Under the pieces are notes generated by a model. That model searched no databases and was not told the DNA's origin. It worked only from the letters and a program-made list of their open reading frames with translations. The translations under genes and the position numbers were made by a program. Source: Bifidobacterium aesculapii (GTDB lineage: Bacteria > Actinomycetota > Actinomycetes > Actinomycetales > Bifidobacteriaceae). From it: a DNA stretch of 64,000 nt. The first letter of the stretch is position 1. Every line of letters begins with the position of its first letter. The stretch lies in NCBI RefSeq assembly GCF_001417815.1, contig NZ_BCFK01000068.1, positions 1-64,000 of the forward strand. The letters run 5' to 3'. Below are positions 47,126 through 57,389 of this stretch, piece after piece.

Positions 47126-48271
47126 ATGACTGAGCAGAGCGAGGATTACGGCGTGGTCGCCATGGTCGGCAACCCCTTGTCCGACAAAGGGCGCGGAGCC
47201 AGGATCGGGAAGCGGGTGCATGCGTTGCTGTCCGAAGCGGGCGAACGGCACGGGTTCCGCGTCATCGACCTGACGGGAAACAGTTTCAACGATTCCCTGG
47301 CGAACGTCCGCAGACGTTCGGACGACTATGACCATCTCGTCGTGGTCGGCGGCGACGGCATGGTGGCCCTCGGCGCCAACGCCGTGGGATCCAGCGGCAA
47401 AACGCTCGGCATCGTCGCCACCGGTTCGGGCAACGACTTCGCTCGAGGGCTGAAACTGCCGGTCAATCGTATCGAAACCGCAGTGGAGGGCATCGTCGGC
47501 GCGATCGTGCGAGGCACGCACATCGACGTGGACATGGGCCATGTGACGGCGCTCGCCGGTGCCGTCGCCACCGACCCGACCATGGGCGAGGAACTGCCGG
47601 CCATGCCGGGGCAGACCGCGGGGGAGCCGGCGTTCGACCGCTACTATGCGGGCATGCTGTCGTGCGGACTCGACGCGAGCATCAACGACCGGGCCAACCA
47701 TTCGCGGCTTCCGGGCGGCTCGCTGCGCTATTTCGCCGCCGTGCTGGCCGAGGTGACCCATCTCAGGCGGTACGGATACCACGTGAAGGCCACGTTGGCC
47801 GACGGTCGCATTGAGGAGTACGACCTCATCTCCCCGATGCTCACCGTGGCCAACTCGCGGCATATCGGCGGAGGCCTGGAGGTGTCACCCTACTCGCGGT
47901 TCGACGATGGTCTGCTCGATCTGGTGTGGATCGACCATATGCCGGGGCCTTTGGAGATCGCGGACGCGATTTCCAAAGGGTACAACGGCAAACTGCTCGG
48001 GTCGAGGGTGTTCGGCTGGAAGCGGGTGCGCGGCGTCGAGATCTCACGGGCCGGCGAAGGCGATGAGCCGCCGGTGCTCATGGCGGACGGCGAGTACATC
48101 GGGCGGTTGCCGGTCGCGGTGCGGTCGTGCGGTCGCGCGTTGCGCGTGCTGGCGCCTCCGGCGGTGGCGTGCCTCCAGGGGCGGGAGCACGGCGAGGAGC
48201 AGGTGCTCGCCATGCTGCGGCGTGACGGCCGTGACCCGGTGACCGGTTTGTTTGACGACGATCGTCGGTGA
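47126..48271 (+). CDS. diacylglycerol kinase-like lipid kinase
   Basis: 381 residues with the catalytic DAGK domain: nucleotide loop VVVGGDGM and the GSGNDFARGL motif. Such enzymes phosphorylate diacylglycerol or related lipids at the membrane. Start ATG 47126 by family; the 170-bp upstream gap has repeated GTCGTG/TGTCGCGTCG words and no ribosome site, so a leaderless mRNA is possible. Confidence 0.85.
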   Translation: MTEQSEDYGVVAMVGNPLSDKGRGARIGKRVHALLSEAGERHGFRVIDLTGNSFNDSLANVRRRSDDYDHLVVVGGDGMVALGANAVGSSGKTLGIVATGSGNDFARGLKLPVNRIETAVEGIVGAIVRGTHIDVDMGHVTALAGAVATDPTMGEELPAMPGQTAGEPAFDRYYAGMLSCGLDASINDRANHSRLPGGSLRYFAAVLAEVTHLRRYGYHVKATLADGRIEEYDLISPMLTVANSRHIGGGLEVSPYSRFDDGLLDLVWIDHMPGPLEIADAISKGYNGKLLGSRVFGWKRVRGVEISRAGEGDEPPVLMADGEYIGRLPVAVRSCGRALRVLAPPAVACLQGREHGEEQVLAMLRRDGRDPVTGLFDDDRR

Positions 48272-48422
48272 CGGTGCGTTGGTGACGGTGTGTCGGTGAC
48301 GGTGCGCGTGAGGAGCGCCGCCTGCGCCGCGGCCGAGATGCCTCACGAGGCTTGCGGATGGTGCGTCTGCGGGCGGAACCGTCTACGGATGGGGCGCCTG
48401 CGGGCGGGAACCAACACGGGAC

Positions 48423-49019
48423 CTACAGAAAGGAGGTGATGTGCAGGGTCTGCGCGATGATGCTTCTCATGGTCGCGTCGGTCATGTCGGGGTGCGATCG
48501 CAGCAGCGAGATGAGGCCGACGATCAGCATGAAGAACGTCTCGTGCACGTTCGTGATCGGCAGTCCATGGTGAATCTCGAAATCGTGGACGGTGGCCCGC
48601 TCGAACCAGTCGGCGATGCGGTCGGCGATGCGGTCGATGAACCGGATGTACAGTTCGGCGTTGCCCTCATGGATCATACGTGCGGAGAACGGGCTTTCGT
48701 CGGCGATCAGCGCGCGGGTCAGGTGCACGATGTCGTCGAGCGCCTTGTCGATGTTGCCGGTCTCACGGGTGGAGTCCCACTCGGCGAGCTTGGCCAGGAT
48801 CTCCTCGACCACGTCGTCGAGAACGGCGTCCGCCACCGCGTCCTTATCGGGAAAATAGTGGTAGAACAACGATCTGGTCATATGCACGCGCGCGGCGATG
48901 TCGCTCACGGTGATTTTGGAGAAGCCCTTCTCCATGCAGATCTCCCGTGCCGCGCGCACAATCGCGAGGCGTCGTGCGTCTCCTTTGCCGGTCATGGTTG
49001 ACGTCGTGTCAATGCTCAT
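48423..49019 (-). CDS. TetR-family transcriptional regulator
   Basis: 198 residues. The TetR helix-turn-helix is clear (ITVSDIAARVHMTRSLFYHYF, residues about 36-56), followed by an all-helical ligand domain. Start ATG 49019 from family length. Its target is unknown; it lies between the lipid kinase gene and dnaX, and no nearby palindrome is convincing. Confidence 0.85.
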   Translation of the reverse strand: MSIDTTSTMTGKGDARRLAIVRAAREICMEKGFSKITVSDIAARVHMTRSLFYHYFPDKDAVADAVLDDVVEEILAKLAEWDSTRETGNIDKALDDIVHLTRALIADESPFSARMIHEGNAELYIRFIDRIADRIADWFERATVHDFEIHHGLPITNVHETFFMLIVGLISLLRSHPDMTDATMRSIIAQTLHITSFL

Positions 49020-49289
49020 ATGTCCAGTGTATGCAGGGCGCGGCGGCGGACACGCGTGCGCGTGGGCCGCATGCCGTGCCGCGCGATGCCGGAACACGAT
49101 GCCGGTCCGTGCATCGCACATCGCACGTCGTGCGCGTCAGCCTCCGACGTGACGTGCGCCGGTGGAAACCGCCTCGAGTGTGACGTGCGCCGGTTGGGAT
49201 AGATTAGAGGGCAGTGTGGTCGGGCGGCTGGATTCGGCCGGATTGAAGGCTCCGACCGGCGCCGCTAGGAAAGAAAGTAGGAACAAGCG

Positions 49290-52085
49290 ATGGCTTTGGC
49301 GTTGTACCGCCGTTATCGGCCCGACACCTTCGCGGGAGTGATCGGCCAGGACCAGGTGACGGTCCCGCTCATGCGCGCCCTCGACGAAGGCAAGCTCACG
49401 CACGCCTACCTGTTCTCCGGTCCGCGCGGCTGCGGCAAGACCAGTTCGGCGCGCATCCTTGCGCGGTGCGTGAACTGCGCGAAGGGACCCACCTCCCACC
49501 CGTGCGGCGAATGCGAATCCTGCAAGGACCTCGCCACCGGTGGCCCCGGTTCGATCGACGTGGTCGAGATCGACGCCGCCTCGCACAACGGAGTCGACGA
49601 TGCTCGTGAACTGCGCGAACGTGCTGGATTCGCGCCGGCGCGCGACCGCTACAAGATCTTCATTCTCGATGAGGCGCACATGGTCACGCCGCAGGGCTTC
49701 AACGCCCTGCTCAAGATCGTCGAGGAACCGCCCGAGCATGTGATGTTCATCTTCGCCACCACAGAACCGGACAAGGTGATCGGCACGATCCGTTCGCGCA
49801 CCCACCACTACCCGTTCCGGCTCGTGCCCGCCGAAGTGATGGGACCGTATCTGGAGAAGATCTGCGAACAGGAGCACATCAAGGCCGAGCCGGGCGTGCT
49901 CAAGCTCGCGATGCGCGCCGGCGGCGGTTCGGTGCGCGACACGTTGTCCGTGCTGGATCAGCTCATGGTCGGTTCGGTCGATGGCGTGATCACGCATGAT
50001 GCGTCGGTCGCGCTGCTGGGTTTCACGCCGGAGGCGCTGATCGGCGAGGCGGTCGATGCGGTGATTGCTGCCGACGGCAAGGCGCTGTACGGCGTGATCC
50101 AGAAGGTCGTGGTCGGAGGGTTCGACCCGCGCCGGTTCGTCGAGGACCTGCTCGCCCGCGTACGTGACCTGCTCGTGCTCACGTTGGCCGGCGACCGCGC
50201 GGAGAACGTGCTGTCCGACACCGCCGAGGGCGAAGACATGGCCGATCTGCACCGTCAGGCGGCCGCGCTCGGACTGGGGCCGCTTACCGCGATCGCCGAC
50301 ATCATCAACACGACGCTCGGCCAGATGACCGGTGCGATCTCGCCGCGCATGCGCTTGGAACTGCTCGCCGCCCGTCTGCTCGCCGGCCGCGAGCACGGGT
50401 TCGCGACGGCGGCCGCCGGTGCGGCAGGCGTGAACGCCGGTGCGGGTGCGCCGGCACCCGGCGGCATGCCTGGTGCGGCGGCCTCCGGCGCGTCTTCGGC
50501 GGGTGCGCATGGCGGCTTCGCCGGTGCTTCGACTGGACCGCGTGGAGGCGGTTTCGCCGGTGCCACGATCGGGCCGCATGGTGGCGGCTTCGCCGGTGCG
50601 GCCCGTAACCAGCATCAGGAGACCGCGCGCCCGCAGGAACGTGGGGGAGCGGCCGCAGCCGCCACGGCTTCGTCGGCTTCGGATGTCTCGGCAACGCCCG
50701 CGTCCTCGGCGGCTCCGAATACCTCGGTGGCTCCGGCGACTGCGTCCGTCCAGTCTGCCGCGCCCGCCCAGTCCACAGCGTCTGTCCAGTCCGCGGCACC
50801 CGCGCAGTCTGCTGCCTCCGCACAACTCGACACCCGTACCCCCGATCAGAAGTGGGATGCGATGCTCGCCACGCTGCCTGATGACGTGCGCCGCTATGTG
50901 GCGCGCGATAAGGCGCGCATCAAGTTCGTCGCCACATACCCGAAGACCGGTCGCCCGCGAGTGTGGCTGCGTTTCGACACCGCGCTGAACAAGTACGCGT
51001 TCGCGCTTGCCGTGGCCTCCGAACCGGTGGATGGCACGAACAAGGTGGTCGCGATCGTGCGTGCCGAAGTGCGCAAGGCGTTCGGCGAACAAACCGATCT
51101 CGCACCCACGCCCAGCACGGACGACGGCCGTAAGACACCGCCGTTCAGCAAACTGCCGCCCAACGAACAGCAGAAGATCAAAGCACAGCTGCTGCAGGAG
51201 AACCTGCAGGCCGCCGCGGCGAAGAACCGGCCCGGCGACGCGGCCGGCACCGCGAGGGAACAGGAGGGGCAGTCGTCTGCACAGCACGGCGACGCACCGT
51301 CCTCCACGGACGACGACAGCCATCGAGCCCGAACGTCATTGTCGGCACTGCCGGACGACGACCCATGGGCGCAGCCAGCACCCCGCCCGCAGGCCACGGC
51401 GCCTGCGGACCACGGCACCGCCGAGCATCATCACAAGCATGTCGCCGTACCCGATCTGAGCGACGACACGGACCCGTGGGCGCAGCCGACGCCACCCCGC
51501 CCCGCACACCAGGGAACGACGCAACCGCAGTCGTCGCCGGACCCGTGGGCCGGCACGCAGCAGACGCAGAGCGCTGACGCGGCACCCGCCGTCCCCGCCG
51601 AGGCGCCGTCCCCGGCGCGGCCGCAAGCGTCGCCCGATCCGTGGAACCCGCAGACGCCGGCCGCCGGTCCGCGGAACGCGCCGGCCGCCGCCCCGCAACG
51701 TCCGCCCGTCGCGAACCGACCTGCGGAACCGGACGACCCGTGGCAGGACGTGCCGCCGCCCGACGAGCCCGACGATCCGTGGAACCCGGCTCCCCGCGTC
51801 GCAGGCATGCCGGACGCGGCGTCCACTGTGTCCGGCACGCCCGGCGCGGCCGGTACGTTCGGCGTGGCCGCCGCCGTGCAGCAACAGTCCGCACGTCCGA
51901 CTGCGCCGCAGGTCTCCGCCGATGAGGACGAATACTCGATGGACGACGAATCGCTCGGCAGCGCCGTGGCGATGAGCCGTGACGAACTGCGCAGACTGTT
52001 CGAGGTGAAGAACGTCGAGACCTTCGCCGCCGACGACCCGCGCAACCCGCGCAACATGCACGCGGCACCGAAACACGACGAATAA
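49290..52085 (+). CDS. dnaX: DNA polymerase III gamma/tau subunit
   Basis: Clamp-loader subunit. 931 residues: AAA+ core (about 1-370) with Walker A GPRGCGKT (44-51), zinc-binding Cys60, 63, 72, 75 and 78, DEAH box and sensor RTHHYPFR; then a long Ala/Gly/Pro-rich tail with Gly-Phe-Ala-Gly repeats, a folded patch (about 510-610) and Asp-Pro-Trp-Ala repeats (DDPWAQP and variants) to the end. No slippery site for a gamma form was seen. Possible -10 TAGATT at 49200-49205; GTGACGTGCGCCGGT is repeated at 49149 and 49180 in the upstream gap. Followed by recR, the usual pairing. Confidence 0.95.
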   Translation: MALALYRRYRPDTFAGVIGQDQVTVPLMRALDEGKLTHAYLFSGPRGCGKTSSARILARCVNCAKGPTSHPCGECESCKDLATGGPGSIDVVEIDAASHNGVDDARELRERAGFAPARDRYKIFILDEAHMVTPQGFNALLKIVEEPPEHVMFIFATTEPDKVIGTIRSRTHHYPFRLVPAEVMGPYLEKICEQEHIKAEPGVLKLAMRAGGGSVRDTLSVLDQLMVGSVDGVITHDASVALLGFTPEALIGEAVDAVIAADGKALYGVIQKVVVGGFDPRRFVEDLLARVRDLLVLTLAGDRAENVLSDTAEGEDMADLHRQAAALGLGPLTAIADIINTTLGQMTGAISPRMRLELLAARLLAGREHGFATAAAGAAGVNAGAGAPAPGGMPGAAASGASSAGAHGGFAGASTGPRGGGFAGATIGPHGGGFAGAARNQHQETARPQERGGAAAAATASSASDVSATPASSAAPNTSVAPATASVQSAAPAQSTASVQSAAPAQSAASAQLDTRTPDQKWDAMLATLPDDVRRYVARDKARIKFVATYPKTGRPRVWLRFDTALNKYAFALAVASEPVDGTNKVVAIVRAEVRKAFGEQTDLAPTPSTDDGRKTPPFSKLPPNEQQKIKAQLLQENLQAAAAKNRPGDAAGTAREQEGQSSAQHGDAPSSTDDDSHRARTSLSALPDDDPWAQPAPRPQATAPADHGTAEHHHKHVAVPDLSDDTDPWAQPTPPRPAHQGTTQPQSSPDPWAGTQQTQSADAAPAVPAEAPSPARPQASPDPWNPQTPAAGPRNAPAAAPQRPPVANRPAEPDDPWQDVPPPDEPDDPWNPAPRVAGMPDAASTVSGTPGAAGTFGVAAAVQQQSARPTAPQVSADEDEYSMDDESLGSAVAMSRDELRRLFEVKNVETFAADDPRNPRNMHAAPKHDE

Positions 52086-52142
52086 CCACGCCGAAACGAC
52101 TACCACGGTTGACGAACCAACCGACGGAAGGGGACGAACCTT

Positions 52143-52745
52143 ATGGCATTGGCGTACGACGGCGCGATCCAGCGCCTCATCGACGCATTCAACAAACTGC
52201 CCGGCATCGGGCCGAAAGGCGCGCAGCGCATCGCATTCCACCTGCTCAGCGCCGACGAGCAGGAGGCCGCCGACCTGGCCGACGCCATCACCGAAGTCAA
52301 AGCGAAGGTGCGGTTCTGCGACGTGTGCGGCAACGTGTGCGAGACGAGCCCCTGCCCGGTATGCGCCGACCCGCGCCGCGACCGCACCACGATCTGCGTG
52401 GTCGAAGAGCCGAAGGACGTGATGAGCATCGAACGCACGCGCGAATACCGCGGCCTCTACCATGTGCTCGGCGGCGCCATCAATCCGATGGCGAACGTGG
52501 GACCAAGCGACCTCAACATCGCGAAACTGCTCGAACGGCTCAAGACCGACGAAGTCAAGGAAATCATCCTCGCGCTCGACCCGAACATCGAAGGCGAGGC
52601 GACCACCACGTATCTGAGCCGTCTGCTCGGGCCGCTCGGACTCAAGGTGACCAGACTCGCCAGCGGCCTGCCGGTAGGCTCCGACCTCGAATATGCGGAC
52701 GAGATCACGCTCGGACGTGCGCTCGCCGGCCGCCGCGAGGCCTGA
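52143..52745 (+). CDS. recR: recombination protein RecR
   Basis: Works with RecF/RecO to load RecA at gaps. 200 residues: helix-hairpin-helix [17 protein letters not shown], zinc finger Cys59/62/71/74 and a Toprim domain with [16 protein letters not shown] is upstream. Lies 57 bp after dnaX in the conserved order. Confidence 0.96.
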   Translation: MALAYDGAIQRLIDAFNKLPGIGPKGAQRIAFHLLSADEQEAADLADAITEVKAKVRFCDVCGNVCETSPCPVCADPRRDRTTICVVEEPKDVMSIERTREYRGLYHVLGGAINPMANVGPSDLNIAKLLERLKTDEVKEIILALDPNIEGEATTTYLSRLLGPLGLKVTRLASGLPVGSDLEYADEITLGRALAGRREA

Positions 52746-52761
52746 GGCCTAGTCGGCGGCC

Positions 52762-52815
52762 GGCTTCTCTTCGGCGGAAGGCTACTCTTCGGCGGAAGGC
52801 TACTCTTCGGCGGAA
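52762..52815. repeat. three 18-bp tandem repeats after recR
   Basis: GGCTACTCTTCGGCGGAA repeated at 52762 (one change), 52780 and 52798. Each unit holds TTC-GGC-GAA self-pairing bases. It lies just beyond recR; no clear terminator is formed. Confidence 0.8.
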
Positions 52816-53006
52816 GGCCGCCGGATCAGCGTGTCGTTCGCGGGCTGGCGTTCGGCGGGGCGGTCGTACGGCCAGAACGCGGCGTGGTGCATGATGCACA
52901 TCGTGTTGCGCCTGCGTCACGGCAGCAGCGCCACCCAGCCCATGAACAGCACGGCGAGCCCCGTGCCGATGCCGATGTTGCGCGAGTCATGCACGTCGTT
53001 CGGCTC

Positions 53007-53845
53007 GGCGCCGGCACCGCGAATGCCGCGGAAGGTGATGCAAACATCAGCGGCAATGCCATCACGGTCATCTCGACCGACGATCAGCAGCTCTACACGC
53101 AGCCGGTCGATACGAACAACCTGCAGAGCAACCTATGCACGTTCAAGTATGTGGAGTTCGCCAAGTACGTGGCCAACGGTGCCGGTGGCGTGCAGTTGGA
53201 GGGCGTTGCCACCGCTGACGCCGTCAACGACGCTTTCACCGCCGTCGGATACGACGCGTCCAACACTACCTACAGGACCCAGCAGGACTGGCTGGGCAGC
53301 ATTGCGTTAACCGCGCAACAGACCACGGAGTTCGTGAACGCGCTTAAGGATTCCGCGATTACCGACATCACTCCTACCGCCTCCAACGATGGCACGACCC
53401 TGACCTTCACCTTCACCGAGGGCGGCCTGTACCTGATTGTCTATCAGAGCGGTGAACTCACTATTGAGGACAACGCCACCCACAAGCTTGTGTGGGCGGC
53501 CAACAAGCCGTTCCTCGCCGGTACCGCCATCACGGGTGCCAATCCGAATGTGAACAATGCCACCGGTGTCCTCGGAACAAACATCGTTGATGCGAAGTCC
53601 ACGGAGCAAGAGACGTTCAAGGCCGGTTCCGTCTCTTGGCAGAAGGCCGGCACGGACGGCGTTGCGTTGACCGTGCTGAATTCAAGGTGTACGAAGGCGA
53701 CGTGAGCTCTCTTTCCGCCACGCAGCTGCCGCTGACCGGCGCCGCGGGCACCATCCTGTTCTCCGCCGTCGCCGTGCTCCTCGCCGCTGCCGGCGTGACC
53801 GTGTTCCTCAAGTCCCGTTCCACCAAGCGCTCCCTGCGTGCGTGA
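53007..53845 (+). pseudogene. decayed sortase-dependent pilin
   Basis: The frame from 53007 begins inside a signal-peptide end (AGTANAAEGD) and reads a typical pilin N-domain, but the start codon and hydrophobic signal core are gone. Near 53673 one base is missing: the pilin motif GAEFKVYEGD reappears only in the +1 frame, and the original frame ends at 53705. In the new frame the text jumps within ten residues from FKVYEGD to QLPLTG and a normal membrane anchor ending at 53845, so most of a C-terminal pilin domain is deleted. Upstream (52916-53000) the minus strand reads the tail of an unrelated membrane protein (TGLAVLFMGWVALLP), marking a deletion junction. No sortase gene is present here. 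Confidence 0.8.
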
Positions 53846-53894
53846 GTTGGATTGGTGACTGACAGCCGGTGATTCACACCGTGCATTGACTATA

Positions 53895-53925
53895 GGCTGG
53901 CCGGCCCGCAACGGGTCGGCCAGCC
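53895..53925 (+). terminator. terminator after the pilin remnant
   Basis: GGCTGGCCG at 53895-53903 pairs with CGGCCAGCC at 53917-53925, with CCCG/CGGG inside, followed by AAATT. A relic of the pilin operon end or terminator for upstream transcription. Confidence 0.65.
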
Positions 53926-54028
53926 AAATTCGTCGTACAATGATTTATGAAACGTACTAAGGCATATGGGCAACGGCGCTTGATGGAATCAGGCCTTGAC
54001 CACATACATCAGGGGGATTAAGACAAAT

Positions 54029-55921
54029 ATGAGCGCGGGTGATTTCACACCGTATGTGGAGAACATCGGTAATATCTTCGGCAGGAATAACAATTGGTTC
54101 GAAATACCGAGGTACCAGCGTGATTACTCGTGGACGAAGGAGGTGGTGGAGACTTTCTTTGATGACATCATCTCCCATATCGCCTGCCAGGAAGGACGTT
54201 TGATTCCGACATCCTATTTCCTCGGCACCATTCTCCTGCGGGGAGAATGGGATAAGTCGCATGTCCATTTTGACGTCGTCGATGGTCAGCAACGTTTGAC
54301 GACCACATACCTGTTGCTGGGAGCGCTTGCACATCGTCTTAGTCAATTATCGGAAGCCAGCAAGAATAAGGATCCGGAGGTGAGTAGAAAATCTGCCAAA
54401 CTTGCCGACATGATTGTCGAACAGAAGCTGAAGACGCAGGAGATCTACGAGTCCGATATCAAGAACACGCTTGTCCTGCAGACTGGCAATGAGCTGTTGG
54501 AGAAGCTGGTATTCGACGTGCCCTCGTCGCGCAGGTCATTGAAGGCGAATTGCGAGGCGGAGCAGTATCTTCTGGATGCCTATGACTATCTGTATGCGCA
54601 TCTGGAGGAGAAACAGCTGGAAAAGAACCTTCCAGAGGGGGCGGAGTATCTTCAAAGGCTCAGCGTCGTCTATGAACAGATTATGACACCGAAGGTCATC
54701 ATCATCTCGGTGACCTCGGAAGATCAGATCAATGAGATTTTCGAGGCCATCAATTCCAAGGGAAGCCATCTGAAATCCGTTGACCTCATCAAGAACTTCG
54801 TGTTCTCGCATCTCTCTCCACAGCCAAGGGACCGGGCAAAGGGACAATGGATTGCAATCAAAGACAATCTGACCAATAACAAGAAGTCACAGCGCGTTCG
54901 CACCCCTTGGGTTCCTCTGGAGGGATACTTCGATTTGTTTTGGAAGGTGACGCAGCCGAAAAGCGACCAAAAAACTCTGTACGATAAGTTCAAAGAGCGA
55001 TATGAGAACGCATCCTCAGCTGAGCTTGAGCGATTCCTTGAATTGGCCGAGAGCTACTCACAGGTAGTGGCCGATATGCATGGTTTCACCGACTATCAGT
55101 CATTCTCCAAGACATACCGCATGGCAATTAGGAGGAACCTGTATGCGTCCGTTGATGTCCTGTTGTTCAAACAGTCATTCGCTCTGATTTCCGCTTTAAT
55201 CTGGGCTTCCCGGCAAAAGGCCATCAGAGAGAGGGAGCTATGTCAGACATTGGATTTTCTGCTGGCGTTCAATATACTGCATACGCTAACCGACCGTTCG
55301 ACTAACCGCTTGACGAATCTGTATTATTCATACGCGCGAAGGGTGTTCTTCGCAAGTACCAATGGCAAAACTGATGGTTCGGAAAGTGTGCGGGGCATCG
55401 TTAAAGAGATGCAGGCCGATTTCGCAGAAAAGCTCCCACAGTGGGATAGAAAGGCGCTGGATGAAGCGTATCTGAGGAAGGAGAAGGACTTCCAATACAC
55501 CAACAAGCATAAAAGTAGGGTGCAGGACATGCGTAATGTGCGTGTTGGCGAGGTGCTGCGCATCCTGTTCGTGAAGAGTCTGAATGATTGGGGTGTCCCT
55601 GCGAATTTTGTGTGGAATGTGGAACACATTCTGCCTGATTCGCCAACATTGAATTCGTACACCCATCAGATGGGCAATCTGCTATGGCTGGAACGTCAGT
55701 TCAATAAAGAGAGCGGAATTGACGAAGTGCAGGATAAGGCCAGGCATTATCGCAACTCGCATAACGAGGTCGTACGGTCCTTGGTGGCGTCTGGATTCTT
55801 CGACAAGTTGGATAATGCCGATGAACAAGGACGTACCGAGCTCATCGAACATCGTACGAATGACATTATCTGGGCACTGTACCAGGTGGTCGATTCGCAT
55901 CGCGATTCGCCGACTGACTGA
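54029..55921 (+). CDS. DUF262-DUF1524 protein, GmrSD-like defence nuclease
   Basis: 630 residues. The N-terminal DUF262 part has IPRYQRDYSW (27-36) and the DGQQR motif (85-89, VVDGQQRLTT) used for NTP binding and hydrolysis. The C-terminal DUF1524 part has an HNH-like nuclease motif around His533 (WNVEHILPDS). This one-chain layout is that of GmrSD-type modification-dependent restriction enzymes that attack phage with modified DNA. AGGGGG stands before ATG 54029. Base use is visibly more AT-rich than neighbours, suggesting gain by transfer. No methylase is adjacent, as expected for type IV systems. Confidence 0.8.
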   Translation: MSAGDFTPYVENIGNIFGRNNNWFEIPRYQRDYSWTKEVVETFFDDIISHIACQEGRLIPTSYFLGTILLRGEWDKSHVHFDVVDGQQRLTTTYLLLGALAHRLSQLSEASKNKDPEVSRKSAKLADMIVEQKLKTQEIYESDIKNTLVLQTGNELLEKLVFDVPSSRRSLKANCEAEQYLLDAYDYLYAHLEEKQLEKNLPEGAEYLQRLSVVYEQIMTPKVIIISVTSEDQINEIFEAINSKGSHLKSVDLIKNFVFSHLSPQPRDRAKGQWIAIKDNLTNNKKSQRVRTPWVPLEGYFDLFWKVTQPKSDQKTLYDKFKERYENASSAELERFLELAESYSQVVADMHGFTDYQSFSKTYRMAIRRNLYASVDVLLFKQSFALISALIWASRQKAIRERELCQTLDFLLAFNILHTLTDRSTNRLTNLYYSYARRVFFASTNGKTDGSESVRGIVKEMQADFAEKLPQWDRKALDEAYLRKEKDFQYTNKHKSRVQDMRNVRVGEVLRILFVKSLNDWGVPANFVWNVEHILPDSPTLNSYTHQMGNLLWLERQFNKESGIDEVQDKARHYRNSHNEVVRSLVASGFFDKLDNADEQGRTELIEHRTNDIIWALYQVVDSHRDSPTD

Positions 55922-55947
55922 TTTGGCGGTTTGTCGGACGGCCCTAC

Positions 55948-55991
55948 ATGTGTGAAGCCCGGTGGCTGTTGTGCCGCTGGGCTTCACACAT
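55948..55991 (+). terminator. terminator of the DUF262 gene
   Basis: ATGTGTGAAGCCC at 55948-55960 pairs with GGGCTTCACACAT at 55979-55991; GTGGC/GCCGC pair inside the loop. Confidence 0.75.
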
Positions 55992-56178
55992 AGGAGGAGG
56001 GAGTAGAAGTTCCGAGGAATCGTCGCTTAAGTCATCGTCGCTGGACCGCGTTCATTTTGGTGGTTTCCCGGTGACATTGTTCGGGCTATCGCAAATGCGG
56101 AGCGCGCGCGAAGGTTCGCCGGTCGACTGGTATGTCATGGAAACGGAGGCATCTTACGAGTCGATGGCGTGTGTGGCG

Positions 56179-57336
56179 TCAGTCGTCCGGCAATCCCAGC
56201 GTCATGCGGATGTAGGCCGCGTGCTCTCGCAGATATTCCCGCAGATAGGGAATGGCGAAATCGACCTTCCCATAGCCTTTCTCCTCGATGACCTGTGCTT
56301 CAAGGAGCCGCATGCGGTAGATGCCAGCGTATTTCACATCCTTGCCCATGCGCTCGGCTATGACCGATGTCGAGGATGGGCCGTCGTCTTGGGCCATGGC
56401 TAGGAGATACGTCTTGTCGATGGGGGAGAGGCCGTCCAGTTCAGGGCCGTGGACGGTGTCGCCCAAACGGCTGAGCGCATCCGCCACGCCGAGTTCGGCA
56501 TCTTCCACCGTCACCGCGACGGCATCACCTTTCATGTTCGCCGTGCGGCGTCTGGCTCTGTGCCAGATGTGGTATCCGACCAATTGAATCATGAACGGGT
56601 AGCCGGCGGTCGCGTGAGTCGCGATACGTAGCGGTTCTCCGACAAGCGGTATTCCCGTGGAGTCGAATGTGTCAGCCAGTGCCTGCGACACTGCGGTCAG
56701 AGGGACATCCCCCAACCGTTCCGGTTGCGCCCGGCGGAGAAAAGTCATGACATCGTCGTTGAGCCATTTCGAAGACATCGAAGGCAGTCCGGCGAATACG
56801 AATGCGATATTCCGGTCTTCGCTGGTCAGATGCTGCGATGCCGTGGCTATGGCGACCATGTCCGAACGTTCGGCCGCCTGTGCTTCGTCGATGGTCACCA
56901 GCAGTCCGCCACCATGTTTCTCTAATTCATCGAGACGCAGACCCATAGCTTCGCGCAGCGTCAGCGGCAGCTGCGTCTTCTCGTAGTGGATGCCGCCAAG
57001 GCTCCCTCCCACGTTCATTACGCTGACGGAGGGTTCGAACGAGAAGCTGAAGCTTCTCTGCTTCGGCCGCAGCCTGTCGAGCAGGCGTCGCGCCATGCCT
57101 GCCGATGCGGTTTCGCTGATGACTTGCCATCCTCGTTGTTCGGCCATCCGCTTGAATTCGGCCAGTATGACGGTTTTGCCGATGCCTCTCGCCCCCGTGA
57201 CCCGCATCAGGCGGCCCGGAGCGCCGGAACCATTGTCTAACCCCTCTTCGAAATCCGCAAGCACCATATCCCTGCCGATGAGCACCGGCGGCACATGCCC
57301 TGCACTCGGTTTGAACGGGTTCATTTTGGCTACCAT
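56179..57336 (-). CDS. AAA ATPase (ORC/Cdc6-like, AAA_16)
   Basis: 385 residues. Walker A VTGARGIGKTVIL and Walker B GGGLLVTIDEAQ, then a winged-helix-like C-terminal part (about 300-385, MGKDVKYAGIYRMRLLEAQV). Such stand-alone ATPases are widespread in actinobacteria, often strain-specific, and of unclear role. ATG 57336 and 57324 are both possible starts. Its promoter region has three TCTAAAA repeats exactly 10 bp apart. Neighbour of the GmrSD-like gene in an AT-richer island. Confidence 0.7.
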   Translation of the reverse strand: MVAKMNPFKPSAGHVPPVLIGRDMVLADFEEGLDNGSGAPGRLMRVTGARGIGKTVILAEFKRMAEQRGWQVISETASAGMARRLLDRLRPKQRSFSFSFEPSVSVMNVGGSLGGIHYEKTQLPLTLREAMGLRLDELEKHGGGLLVTIDEAQAAERSDMVAIATASQHLTSEDRNIAFVFAGLPSMSSKWLNDDVMTFLRRAQPERLGDVPLTAVSQALADTFDSTGIPLVGEPLRIATHATAGYPFMIQLVGYHIWHRARRRTANMKGDAVAVTVEDAELGVADALSRLGDTVHGPELDGLSPIDKTYLLAMAQDDGPSSTSVIAERMGKDVKYAGIYRMRLLEAQVIEEKGYGKVDFAIPYLREYLREHAAYIRMTLGLPDD

Positions 57337-57356
57337 ACGGCCATGATACCGCGAAA

Positions 57357-57384
57357 TCTAAAACAATCTAAAAGTTTCTAAAAC
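57357..57384. promoter_or_regulatory. TCTAAAA repeats with 10-bp period
   Basis: TCTAAAAC/G occurs at 57357, 57367 and 57377, one per helical turn, 21-48 bp before the ATPase start on the minus strand. One-face phasing suggests cooperative binding of a regulator, perhaps the ATPase itself. Confidence 0.45.
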
Positions 57385-57389
57385 GGTTT

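Noticed and set aside
49020-49289. SRP (4.5S) RNA, often found before dnaX
   Set aside because: The conserved GGAAGGAAGCAGC-like loop is absent on both strands; only two 15-bp direct repeats are seen.
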